64,000 bases of DNA from Gracilaria gracilis. Taxonomy: Eukaryota; Rhodophyta; Florideophyceae; Gracilariales; Gracilariaceae. Positions 18,864 to 28,473 of this stretch are shown here, in pieces. The stretch is from positions 124,001-188,000 of the forward strand of contig JARGSG010000054.1 in the NCBI GenBank assembly GCA_030374805.1. The letters run 5' to 3'. Within the stretch, counting starts at the first letter, position 1; each line of letters begins with the position of its first letter. A program made the position numbers and the translations under genes. A model generated the notes under the pieces. It was not told the DNA's origin and searched no databases. It saw only the letters and a program-made list of their open reading frames with translations.

Positions 18864-20474
18864 TCACGTCTCCGCTATGTCCACGACCTCGTCTTCAGCT
18901 ACTTCTGCCACAAACTCGTGCGCAAGACATTCCTTGGCTGTCGCCCGTCTCTCCGGGTCCAGGTGCAGCATCGGCTCCAGGAAAGAACTTATCAGACTCG
19001 CATCTTCACTTCCGAATTTATACTTCTCTTCCAGCACCTCATTCAACGGAAACGAGTCCAAATGCTTGATGTGTCTCAGTTCTCCGTTCCTTGTGAACAG
19101 TTCTCGACTAAACTCCCCCTTTCGAGTCAAATACCTTGGCATCGGTCCTAACAACTCCATCATTAGAGCCAGGTGATCCTCATCCCTGTCATATTCTAGA
19201 CCCGAATGAGGGTCGAAAAGATATTCTCCAGTTAGTATCTCAAAAATCAAACATGCTGCCGACCAAATATCCACAGAGCTGTTGTATTTGGCCCCCAAGA
19301 TCACTTCCGGACTTCGATATTGTCGTGTCTGAATGTCTTCCGTGAAGTGCTTGTTCACCCAGCATGCGTTTCCGAGGTCTGCTATTTTCACTGCCCCACG
19401 TGCAAACATTTCATCCTTGTTAATAATAGAGCCAAGTTCAAACTTATCAAAAGCATCACCATTTTCCTGAGGTTTAGTTCCATCATCATTCAAATCGCGA
19501 GAGTCATACTTCGAGCCATATATCGTGTTGTCGGCTGTTACCGGCCTCGGTGACTCTGTAACTTTGGATGGGGTTGACGTCGGCGACACTGAGGGTCCCA
19601 TTAACTCTCCAAACGGAGATTCAGGCAGAGCGGACCTTCGTTCCGCTTGGCGCTTTGCTTTTGCCTTCAGCCGTTTCTTCTGGTTTCGACGATATGTTTT
19701 AGACGTTGTTCTTACACCGTTCTGCACGTCTGAACTTTCCGATGCATTATTACCGTTCAGAATCTCATGCCGACGGCGGTCAATCAGATATTGGCTGTAC
19801 GCCGTGCATTTCACCTCTACTTCATGCATCATGTGCGATGGAATCTCAAACAATACGTTTTCCGGTTTTAGGTCAGTGTGGATTATACCAGCCTCAGAGT
19901 GCAAGAAATGCAACCCCGTCAAGACATCCCTTGATATTCGACGAACTAAGGACAACGGAGCTCCTTTGTAGTTAAACCTCCGAATCAGCTTCAGCAACGA
20001 ATTTCCGAGTACATCAAATACAAGGCATACGTGCCTACCATTTGGCCCTAAGAGTTCAAAATGGTCCAAGAGCGAAATGACTGCCTCGCTCCGATATCGG
20101 TCCTTCTTGCGAACGACCTGCAACAGCTTTATCTCATCTTTCGCCGCTTCGGTGTAGTCTGTAGCCGATTTTTGAATCTTAAGGGCTACGACACGATGGA
20201 CGCGAGTGCCAGAAGAGCTTCCTGGCGCAAAACGGTTGTTGTCCAAACAAAGCCACACAGTGGAGAAGTGGCCAACACCAAGGCGACAAAGAACGCGATA
20301 AGTGCCGTTCTTGAACGTGTCACCAACTTTCACCGGGTGATAACCGCCTTTTTTGAGGCATTCTTGCTCAGTCTGTTCACCAAGGCTAGACTCGGAGTCC
20401 TCATGGTACGGGAACTGCACGGCGGCAGCCGAATCCAAGCGAGAACGCTCGCGTTTTTCGACGGCTGTACCCAT
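18864..20474 (-). CDS. SRPK-type serine/threonine protein kinase (536 aa)
   Basis: The frame is open upstream of 20474 but lacks an ATG, so the Met at 20474 is chosen. The glycine loop is LGVGHFSTVWL (about 65-75), preceded by GGYHPVKVGD, a typical SRPK lead-in. VALKIQKS supplies the catalytic lysine. The catalytic loop is IIHTDLKPENVLFE (about 197-210), with HTD instead of HRD as in SRPKs. A charged insert of about 150 residues, with a basic run near 265-280, splits the kinase domain before ADLGNACW (about 365-372), again as in SRPKs. TRQYRSPEVILGAKY is the P+1/activation region. These kinases phosphorylate RS domains of splicing factors. Intronless. Confidence 0.9.
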   Translation of the reverse strand: MGTAVEKRERSRLDSAAAVQFPYHEDSESSLGEQTEQECLKKGGYHPVKVGDTFKNGTYRVLCRLGVGHFSTVWLCLDNNRFAPGSSSGTRVHRVVALKIQKSATDYTEAAKDEIKLLQVVRKKDRYRSEAVISLLDHFELLGPNGRHVCLVFDVLGNSLLKLIRRFNYKGAPLSLVRRISRDVLTGLHFLHSEAGIIHTDLKPENVLFEIPSHMMHEVEVKCTAYSQYLIDRRRHEILNGNNASESSDVQNGVRTTSKTYRRNQKKRLKAKAKRQAERRSALPESPFGELMGPSVSPTSTPSKVTESPRPVTADNTIYGSKYDSRDLNDDGTKPQENGDAFDKFELGSIINKDEMFARGAVKIADLGNACWVNKHFTEDIQTRQYRSPEVILGAKYNSSVDIWSAACLIFEILTGEYLFDPHSGLEYDRDEDHLALMMELLGPMPRYLTRKGEFSRELFTRNGELRHIKHLDSFPLNEVLEEKYKFGSEDASLISSFLEPMLHLDPERRATAKECLAHEFVAEVAEDEVVDIAET

Positions 20475-21268
20475 CTTACGCGAGAGCGCTGGGCTGTGAA
20501 AGCAGCCCCACAAAAGCCCCAGAACGTCGGGTTGTTTGGAGACACACCGCGACGACGGTGGCGGCACGGAGGCGTGGAGAATTGCTGGTGGCTTCTATGT
20601 CTTATCACCGCATTATCTAGTGGAGTCTTGGCGCACAATGGTTTGCCGAGGAGATCCTGTGCCAACAATTTGGGCCGCTGGCAAACAACACTGCGTTTCG
20701 TGGATGCATCGTTGTGGAGTCCACAATGTGGACCGAATATTTTCATTTTTTGTGATCGTTTGGTCTGTGAAGGGCTCATTTGGCCCATGCCGTGATGGTG
20801 CGGACCGTTGAACTCTTGAAGAGCTCTGCGATTGTTGCAAAGTCGCAGAATGTGGTACAGTTGTACCGTTTATCGACCAGCTTGTTCGGCGAAGGTGAGT
20901 CTCTTTTTGGTCTCGTAATATCCAGCGCCGAGACCCTACACGCGAGACCCAAACAGCTAGTTGAGTTTGTCTCAAGATCTTTATGTGAAGATGGAGGGAA
21001 ATACGGTGAACATCTCAATTGCAGTTTCTCGTTCCGGATTGGCAAACCCTATCAACACAAATAATCGATGGATTGTCGAAGTTTTGTTAAGTTCAACACT
21101 ATGAATTAGATTTTGTTTTGATGAAAGCGAATCTAAAATAGATTCTATAAAGAAACAAAATGCTATGTGGAATGTCCTCAGAACATTTGCCTCGAGAGCC
21201 GATGGGCACCTGTCTCGCCAAGATTGTACAAGAATGTCCTTCCTCAAGCACACTTCCTAAGCATTTGA
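20475..21268. other. Intergenic region upstream of the kinase gene
   Basis: About 790 bp between the kinase start and the end of the next minus-strand gene. Small frames exist on both strands but none has a recognisable product; the long plus-strand frame over the kinase 5' end is its antisense shadow. Confidence 0.45.
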
Positions 21269-23968
21269 CTAAAGTAACTCTAAAGCCCCTGACAGGGCGC
21301 AAATTGCCGCAATACTTTGATTCAGAGTCTGTTCGCTGGCAGCAAAAAGAGCCATCGCTTCATTTCGATTCTCTCTGGCCAGTTTCGATCGTGGAACGTT
21401 CTTCTGATCATGCTCTGCAGCAGACGCAAGCGCTCGAACGCACTCCATTCCAAGCTTGCAGTAAGCTTTCATGAAACGTCCCCGACGCTTAATACCCTCA
21501 CAGAGCTTTTTGTCATCCTCATGGGCCTTCAATAATCGAGAATCACTGGCTGCAAGGAAAAGGCACGCGTTGCTCGTAGAGACCATCGGGGATACACAAG
21601 ACAAAAGGCTCCTTTGTGGCGTGAAGTATTTTGGTAGACATACTTCAACGAATTGCGTTCTCAACGCACTGGCTTGAGCCATTCCCCAGTCTTTCCTCGT
21701 TCCCTTCGCCGCTACGCCATCAGAGAAGCGAATGACATCTTTCATGTCTGTGACAAGCTGCGCCGTTACTGCCATGCGTTTTGATTCCTGGAATACACAT
21801 TCCGAAATTGTGTAACGAAGTGCGGGATGAGAGCACTTGCTCATTAAGTCTCTCAGCGTATCATAAGCCACTTGTCTATGCTTAGGATCATCACACGCAG
21901 CGATTGCCTTGGCGAGGTGCAATGCCAAACCTAATATATTTGCTTCGCGACCTAAGATGTTAACACCGAACCTCAGACGAAGAGCCTCTTCATAAGTGTC
22001 GAACGATTTTTCTGGTAGGCGATTTAGAAATGCACGGAGTAACAGAAGCCCGGCCACCAACAAGGTTGGGTCGGAGAGCGATACCAACGCCATGGCATAC
22101 GGCAAAACAAGATCAAACGCGTATGTCTCGTCCAGCAGGTCGAATCCAGTATCTGTGAGATCGTATTTGTAGTGGTCGATGTCGCTACTCTCAATACCAC
22201 GTAACAAGCTTCCCGTCTTTGGTCTAAGGACACCACAAAGATAGTGAGCAATTCCGTTAACACTGTACAACGTATTTTTTCTCTCACTTCTTGATCTGAT
22301 ATCCTCACCAAGATGCTCTTTAAAGCTGTCGTCTGACATACTGCAGCCCTGGATATTGAGCCCATTGTTCGCGATTTGACACACAAGAACGGGATTTGAC
22401 CATCCAAGCCCTCTGAACAATCCTATGCAGCGGGCCAGCAGCAATTCTTTCCTCTCCCTCCGCAAATTTCTTCTCGATTGCGCAGCTTCAGACTTCTTGG
22501 AGCTCCTTTTCTTAAGCGGAAGGTCTCGCTCTTCTCCAGGAGGAGGAGATATATCTGCCCACAACAAGCCTAAGATCTGAAGCGCCCTTGCCAAAGTAAC
22601 TGCTCTTTCGTTTACCCAGTCGGTGGTCTCTTTCGCAATCCCATTCGCGGAAGTATCACCATTTTGGCACCCCTTTGACTGTTTGCCTTCTTCTCCGCCT
22701 CCAGTTTCAGTCTTCTTCTCATCAGAAGCTTCCGCATTCTTTCTTCCTTCCTCTACGTTCCCGTTTCCAGCTTTATCCGCACTCGCCTTATTCGATGCTT
22801 CGGTGTCTGCTTCTTGAGACACAGGCTTCTTGGCGCGCCCCAGCTCATCGACTTGAACATAGATTGTTTCACTCTCCTGGCTCTGTTTTGTTTGTAACTT
22901 TGTCAAATCTTCGAGGAACTGTAGAATAATGTCATTCATACCCTTTATTCTTCCTGACCTTTCAATTCCAATCCCACCTTCGTCTGGTACAAATGAGACT
23001 TCGTAAGCTTCTGCAAACGACAACATGCGGTCAAACTCTTTCAACAACTCGCGAACAAACTTGTGTCTCATTCGTGGCATGCGGAGAACGAGTTTCATCC
23101 ATAAGTTCATCAACGGCTTCAACAATAAGTACGAGGATGCTTCCAGGTACACGATATCAATCTGCTTCAGGAATGTTTTTATTGCTAAATGCATTTCTTT
23201 CGGAACGCCACGCTCGACGAAAAGAGTTAGTAGATTGAAAGCATTGTCGGTTAGAACATCCGTGCATGTTTCAACACCATCCATATATCTTGCAAGGATA
23301 AGAGGAGTCAAATCGAAAGCCATCACGTTAACGACAGCGTCACCAGCTGCTTCATTTTGCTGAAGTGCATCGTTCAAGTCATTGAAAGAATCGCCTATAA
23401 ACTGTCCTAGCTCTTCGTAAGTTCTGTGGGGCACCTTTTTCTGAGCCTTTTTGTCTTCCCATTGCAGTTTGAGTAGTATGCTTGCTCCATAGACGCTTTT
23501 CGGATGTGCTGGGTCTTCATCAGACTGACTTTCATTTCTTTGTTCCTCCTCTTTCTTCTTCTCCGGTTCGGTGTTCCCTTCTCCATTGTCAACTGGTTTC
23601 GATTCTTCTTCTTTCCGTTCCTGTTGATTGGTATCTCTGCTTTCTTCTACAACTGCCGAATCAACTTCTGTGGCTGGTTTCGTGTTCTTCGTCGATGCCA
23701 AGATATGGTACTTGAGCTCTGCACTGATAACCTTAGCATTATAAGAAATGATATCATCTTCTTTCTTTATATCAGAAGTTAGCTCTTCTTCTGCGATCAA
23801 CTTGATCCATGATTCGGAAAGGTCTAACACCGGCATGGCCTCTTCTTCCTGCTGGATATCTGGCCATTGCTGCTCTGCCTCTTCTCCAGTGCCGACATGC
23901 AAACGATGATCCTGTCTCTGCATCTCGTAGGACCCATCTTCCTGCTGCTTCAAGTCGTATGCATCCAT
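21269..23968 (-). CDS. Helical-repeat protein, possibly glomulin/ALF4-like (899 aa)
   Basis: ATG at 23968, no intron. The N-terminal 170 residues are acidic and Glu/Lys-rich (SESWIKLIAEEELTSD, then a long E/K/Q run), followed by helical-repeat-like sequence (LTPLILARYMDGVETCTDVL, KEMHLAIKTFLKQID), a low-complexity charged linker near 395-450, and a second helical block. The last block, YAMALVSLSDPTLLVAGLLL through HLAKAIAACDDPKHRQVAYD, resembles the C-terminal pattern of glomulin/ALF4, a cullin-RING ligase regulator, but the match is by eye and weak. Other HEAT/ARM-like scaffolds are possible. Confidence 0.6.
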   Translation of the reverse strand: MDAYDLKQQEDGSYEMQRQDHRLHVGTGEEAEQQWPDIQQEEEAMPVLDLSESWIKLIAEEELTSDIKKEDDIISYNAKVISAELKYHILASTKNTKPATEVDSAVVEESRDTNQQERKEEESKPVDNGEGNTEPEKKKEEEQRNESQSDEDPAHPKSVYGASILLKLQWEDKKAQKKVPHRTYEELGQFIGDSFNDLNDALQQNEAAGDAVVNVMAFDLTPLILARYMDGVETCTDVLTDNAFNLLTLFVERGVPKEMHLAIKTFLKQIDIVYLEASSYLLLKPLMNLWMKLVLRMPRMRHKFVRELLKEFDRMLSFAEAYEVSFVPDEGGIGIERSGRIKGMNDIILQFLEDLTKLQTKQSQESETIYVQVDELGRAKKPVSQEADTEASNKASADKAGNGNVEEGRKNAEASDEKKTETGGGEEGKQSKGCQNGDTSANGIAKETTDWVNERAVTLARALQILGLLWADISPPPGEERDLPLKKRSSKKSEAAQSRRNLRRERKELLLARCIGLFRGLGWSNPVLVCQIANNGLNIQGCSMSDDSFKEHLGEDIRSRSERKNTLYSVNGIAHYLCGVLRPKTGSLLRGIESSDIDHYKYDLTDTGFDLLDETYAFDLVLPYAMALVSLSDPTLLVAGLLLLRAFLNRLPEKSFDTYEEALRLRFGVNILGREANILGLALHLAKAIAACDDPKHRQVAYDTLRDLMSKCSHPALRYTISECVFQESKRMAVTAQLVTDMKDVIRFSDGVAAKGTRKDWGMAQASALRTQFVEVCLPKYFTPQRSLLSCVSPMVSTSNACLFLAASDSRLLKAHEDDKKLCEGIKRRGRFMKAYCKLGMECVRALASAAEHDQKNVPRSKLARENRNEAMALFAASEQTLNQSIAAICALSGALELL

Positions 23969-24912
23969 TTCTGGAAGATGTATCTCACAAAAGCTCGGTT
24001 CAAGACCGCGTCAATGTCAGACTCGTTTCTTTGATAAGCCACAAATCGTTCGAAACTCTTAGGCAATAGATTCAATCGTCCTACTGAGAAACTCGACGTA
24101 TCACGCGCCCTCTGGAGACTAATCTGCGCTTTGAAGGCAATATGTCCTTTGAAGCCCTTGAAGAGCCGCCTGTCCTTGAAAGACGGGCCGGGCCGATGAA
24201 AGACTGATTTAACAACACGATGATCCTCGGGATCACGTTAGCGCAACTTAAAAATTTCCGTGTATGTTGAAGAACTATGTATAGATCCAGGTGAAGGAAA
24301 GCATGGCACGGCTACCATGACGCTACTTGAGAGCCAGTAAAGGACCTATACCAGTCTGGACCAATGTCCTTCTCTCTCAACGAGGCTGGTTCTTGGCCGG
24401 ACCACTATTTTTCCGTTTCGCAATCTTGTAAGCTGATTCAGTACTCCCTGGTATCCGCGATTGGTGCCATAGTACAACCTGACGCCAGCAAGTTGACCGG
24501 TTACCATGGGTCCATACCGTCTACGTCGCCATGCTAATCCGCGCTCAAGTGACAGAGAACTACTGCATCCGGCATGGATTTAGCCTTCCGCGTGTCGTCC
24601 GGCGCTTGGGGGGCGTCTATTAGAATCCTCCTTGTGCGAATAGATTCAATGACCTCATGAACATCATCTCTTCAACGACTGCGTGCTTGCCATCATTGTC
24701 GTGATTGTTTGTGCCGCATGCGCGCGAATCATCTGTTGCGTTGGAATTTAGTAGCTGGACCTCACCGTCAAAGCCGAAGCCGAACTACATAAGTCGCTCG
24801 GTTTTCCTAATCTAAGAAAACTGTGCTTTTACTCCTCCGCGTGGCTTTCACCGAAGAGAATAAGCTTCCACTTCTCAGCCCATCGTTGCCCACGGGGCTG
24901 TAACCCAAAATC
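23969..24912. other. Divergent intergenic region upstream of CYP51
   Basis: 944 bp between the minus-strand ATG at 23968 and the CYP51 ATG at 24913, so it should hold both promoters. No gene, TATA box or long repeat is evident. Confidence 0.45.
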
Positions 24913-26558
24913 ATGGATTCATTAAGCTCCTACGCCCAACTGACATTCTTCAGCACCGTCTCGGCCGCCAAAACTGGTGATATCGAAGCAATTGGTTGGC
25001 TACTCGTCATAGCATTATCTTTAGTTCTTGGTATTATAGCCTTCTTTCAAGTCGTCGTCGGTGATGCCAAGGTTTCAAAGGCCAGAAGACAAGGCAAGTC
25101 CATACCCCCGCCGAGTTATAACGTTGGTCTGCCAATAATTGGCAATGTGCTTGCGTTTGCTAAGAACCCCTTGGACTTGGTCTGGGAGGGTTATGCCAAG
25201 AAGGGGGAGGTTTTCACAGTGCGGCTCTTGACAACGCGCCTCACATTTCTCATCGGACCAGCGGCATGTGAGGCTTTCTTCAAAGCCTCTGACACAGAAC
25301 TTGACCAGAGCGAGCCTTACAAGTTCAGCACCCCTGTATTTGGGAGGAATGTAGTTTATGACGCCACGCTCGAAAACCGTTTACAACATTTTCGCATCCT
25401 GTCGATGACCCTAAGAGTGAATATGCTAGAAACCTACGTCCCACTTATGATCAAAGAAGCTGAAGATTTTTTCGCCAAGTGGGGCGATGAAGGAGAGCTT
25501 GATCTTTTCTCCGAGTTGAGCAACCTTATCATTCTCACTGGTTCCCGTTGCATTATGGGTCGCGAAGTGCGAGAGAATCTGTTCGGCGAAGTATCACATC
25601 TTATTCATGATCTTGATCAGGGTATGCAGCCGATTTCAGTCCTCGCTAACTGGCTACCCATCAAAGCTCACAGAGTGCGGGATCGTGCGCGTAAAAAGAT
25701 GGGGGAATTGTTTGAACCTATCATCCGAGCTCGCCGTTCTGGCCAGAACAGAGAGGAGGATATGCTTCAATGGCTCATTGAAGCAAAGTACAAGAATGGA
25801 CAACCGTTTACTGAGAACGAAATTGTCGGTAATCTCGTCGCAGGCGTAAGTATAAAACCTTTCAACTGTATATCTATTGCTGGGACAGGGCTTTCATCAG
25901 TCTAACATACCTTCTTTGCCAAATGTCTTTATCGCAGTTATTTGGAGCACAGCATACATCAAGCGCTACGTCGACGTGGATCGGAATGCATTTGTTGCGC
26001 GACGAAACTATGCTTGAGCGAGTACTGGAAGAACAAGAGCAGGTGTTGAGCACCACCAACGGCGAGTTAAACTATGAAGCGCTAACCAAAATGGACCTCC
26101 TTCATTCTTGCATGAAAGAAACATTGAGGATGCACCCACCTTTAATTTTCTTGATGCGGAAAGTACTGGAATCGCGTCCAGCTCTTGATGGGCGCTATGT
26201 GATCCCAGTGGGTGATTACGTCGTGGCATCTCCAAGCGTTGCTGGCATGCTTCCCGATGTCTTTGCGGAACCAACTAAATGGGACCCCAATCGATTCTTG
26301 CCGCCCCGTGAAGAGGACAAGGTTGCTCCCTTCTCATTCCTCGGTTTCGGAGCTGGTCGACATGGTTGTATGGGAGAGGGGTTCGCTTACGTGCAAGTGA
26401 AGACAATCTGGAGTATTCTGCTGAAATTGTTCGATTTGAAGGCCGTTGGAAAATCTGTTCCTGAACCGAATTATGACGCCTTGGTAGTAGGGCCCTACCA
26501 TGGAACATGCATAGTTAGATACAAACGAAAGAAACCCTTGAACGTTGAAGGAGACTAA
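24913..26558 (+). CDS. CYP51: Sterol 14-alpha-demethylase, cytochrome P450 family 51 (517 aa, two exons)
   Basis: Exons 24913..25845 and 25938..26558; the 92-bp intron starts GTAAGT and ends CGCAG, phase 0. The enzyme removes the 14-alpha-methyl group of sterol precursors in the ER. An N-terminal anchor spans residues 27-50, followed by proline-rich IPPPSYN. CYP51-specific sequence is seen in KFSTPVFGRNVVYD (137-150). The I-helix is FGAQHTSSATSTW (313-325), with the family AGQHTSS-type motif. The K-helix E372-x-x-R375 is in KETLRMH. The heme loop is FGAGRHGCMGE with Cys455, followed by FAYVQVKTIWS, a strong CYP51 signature. Tail-to-tail with a cytochrome b5 gene, 28 bp between stop codons. 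Confidence 0.93.
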
Positions 26559-26586
26559 TCAAGGCTATTATTTGCTTTGAAACACA

Positions 26587-27135
26587 TTAGTCCTCTTTCT
26601 TGTCGGATGTTTCGGGTAGAGCGAGATCCCCGATGTAGAATTCATCGATCTTCATAAAACGAATAATGGTTAGAATCATCGTTCAAATCTTGCTCCACAG
26701 AGGCTCCAATTTGGAGAACATACATCTCACAAAGCTAGTGGCCAAGTGCAACACAATTCCCATCTACGGCTTTTCGGAAAAAGAGCATTAACTTACCATA
26801 TCCCAAACTCGAGCTGGATGTTGCGACCCAGAGAACCCTTTTGTGGAGTCTTGTCCAGCGTTTCGAAGCATGGCTTCACCTCCAGGATGTAGCGCAATGT
26901 AGTCAGTGAAGTCGTAAACTTTTTCTTTTATGATAAGCCAAAGATCTTCCTGCGAGTTGTGACTCGCAACCTCTTCCTCGGTGAAAACTCGACCAGATCC
27001 AATACTCGATGAGGTCTGCGGGGCAGCCAGCATAGCGGTTCCACCTGCAAGACCCCCGTGTCGATACCGGCGGATAAGAACATATGCACCAATACATAGG
27101 ACAAGTCCCATCACTGCAAAGGTTAAGCTAAACAT
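26587..27135 (-). CDS. Cytochrome b5 with N-terminal membrane anchor (133 aa, two exons)
   Basis: Exons 26797..27135 and 26587..26649; the 147-bp intron starts GTAAGT, ends in AG, and is phase 0. The first ATG is at 27135. Residues 3-20 (SLTFAVMGLVLCIGAYVL) form an N-terminal anchor followed by IRRYRH. The heme domain begins at RVFTEEEVASHN. The first heme ligand is in HPGG (83-86) and the second is His106 in SQHP. The short last exon supplies IDEFYIGDLALPE, the expected end of a cytochrome b5 fold. It carries electrons to ER oxidases, plausibly including neighbouring CYP51. Most cytochromes b5 have the anchor at the C terminus; this layout resembles plant CB5LP. Confidence 0.85.
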
Positions 27136-28473
27136 TTGCTCGTGTCTTGGCCCTTTGGGTGCTTCGTTGATACCAAAAGAACAAAAAAACACTGTCCTTA
27201 CTGAACGAAGCTGGTAGAAAAGGGTGTACGTGTAGCAGTTTCTCACAATTTGAAAGTGACTTTCACTTGTCTCGCATAGACTACGGCTGCTGATATCTGA
27301 ACAATACCGAGGTTATCGAACGCTCATCTCTGTTCGGTTTGAGTGAGACGGGAAAGAGCCGTGCGGAGTTCTGAAGTTCTCTTTGATACGTCCCGAAAAA
27401 GCCCTTGGAAGATTAATATTTTTAGAGGCTTTTCACATTCTGGCATATCTAGCTAGAGCTACGAAGGTAGAACGCTGAAGTTCATCATCATGACATGAAC
27501 CCCGTATGATGGAAGCAGAATCACTCAAGCTGCTGCTTCCATATCATATCCCCTCCGGAAAAGGAATGAAGAACACCGAATCAGCGGAGCAAAATGATCC
27601 TCGCATCAAGGATATGCGTAGAGATTAGACAGAATCGCTCAACCCAGCTCGCGTATTGCAAAAGTCTATCACTGCGGGCATCGGAGACAAACTTATTCCG
27701 CTTCTGACCCCCGTGAAATGCTGTGGGCTTATGGGCGACGAACCATACGTGGCGTTGTTTCTGAACTCAAGTCCGAGCTCCTCAGTTGCATCCACATTTC
27801 TCTTCAGTTTCATCCATAGGCGCGACCGGTTAATTCCGCATTGTCCTACGTTGAGCAAGTCTCTTTCAATGAAAGTTTTTATCTCTGATCGTGAGCAATG
27901 TTCGCGGTAATTCAACGCACGCAAGAGCTTTTTGAAACTCTCGCGGTACCCCAGGTTGTTGTGAAGATAGAGGGGCAATAGTTTGAGACAACGCTCGGAG
28001 AACAAGAGCAAAGAAGTATTCCAATGGAATGAAGTATCATCCACTGGTGATACGTATCGCAACACTATTACTGAGGAAAACAACTCTCAATTTTCGTATT
28101 GCCCCGCCAGGTTGTGACGTGCATGCTTCTCAAAGTCTCGCAAACCGCATCCGCCGCGCAATCAATGAGGAAGAATTCGTTCTCAGTTCACACTCTCTTC
28201 AGAATGAGAGCATTTAGTTCATGTAGTTCATTTTGGTGGTCTGCATAGTGGAATCAGTTTAGACCCAAATAACGACGTCGCTCTCTGTACCGGCATTTTG
28301 TTTCGTGAACCCCATCCGAAGTTAGTGCTTCTATCGCAATCAACGTTCGTGTATGCCTTCTATGTCGCTGATCCTTCTCATCGTTGAAGTCGTGAATCTT
28401 TCTGTATAGATTGGACTGTTATTCTAAGTGAACAATTCTAACAAATTCTCTAAGCCATGGGGCTCTTAAATCC
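27136..28473. other. Intergenic region between cytochrome b5 and glycosyltransferase genes
   Basis: About 1.3 kb. A minus-strand frame at 27625..28083 encodes about 150 residues but has no ATG at its 5' end and no recognised content, so it is not called as a gene. The proximal 300 bp probably hold the cytochrome b5 promoter and 5' UTR. A possible upstream splice site near 27200 was noted without support. Confidence 0.45.

Noticed and set aside
20061-20795. Long plus-strand open frame (244 codons) over the kinase 5' end
   Set aside because: Antisense to a clearly coding kinase gene; its translation has no recognisable pattern.
27625-28083. 152-codon minus-strand frame
   Set aside because: No ATG at its 5' end, no recognisable domain, and only modest length; left as intergenic.
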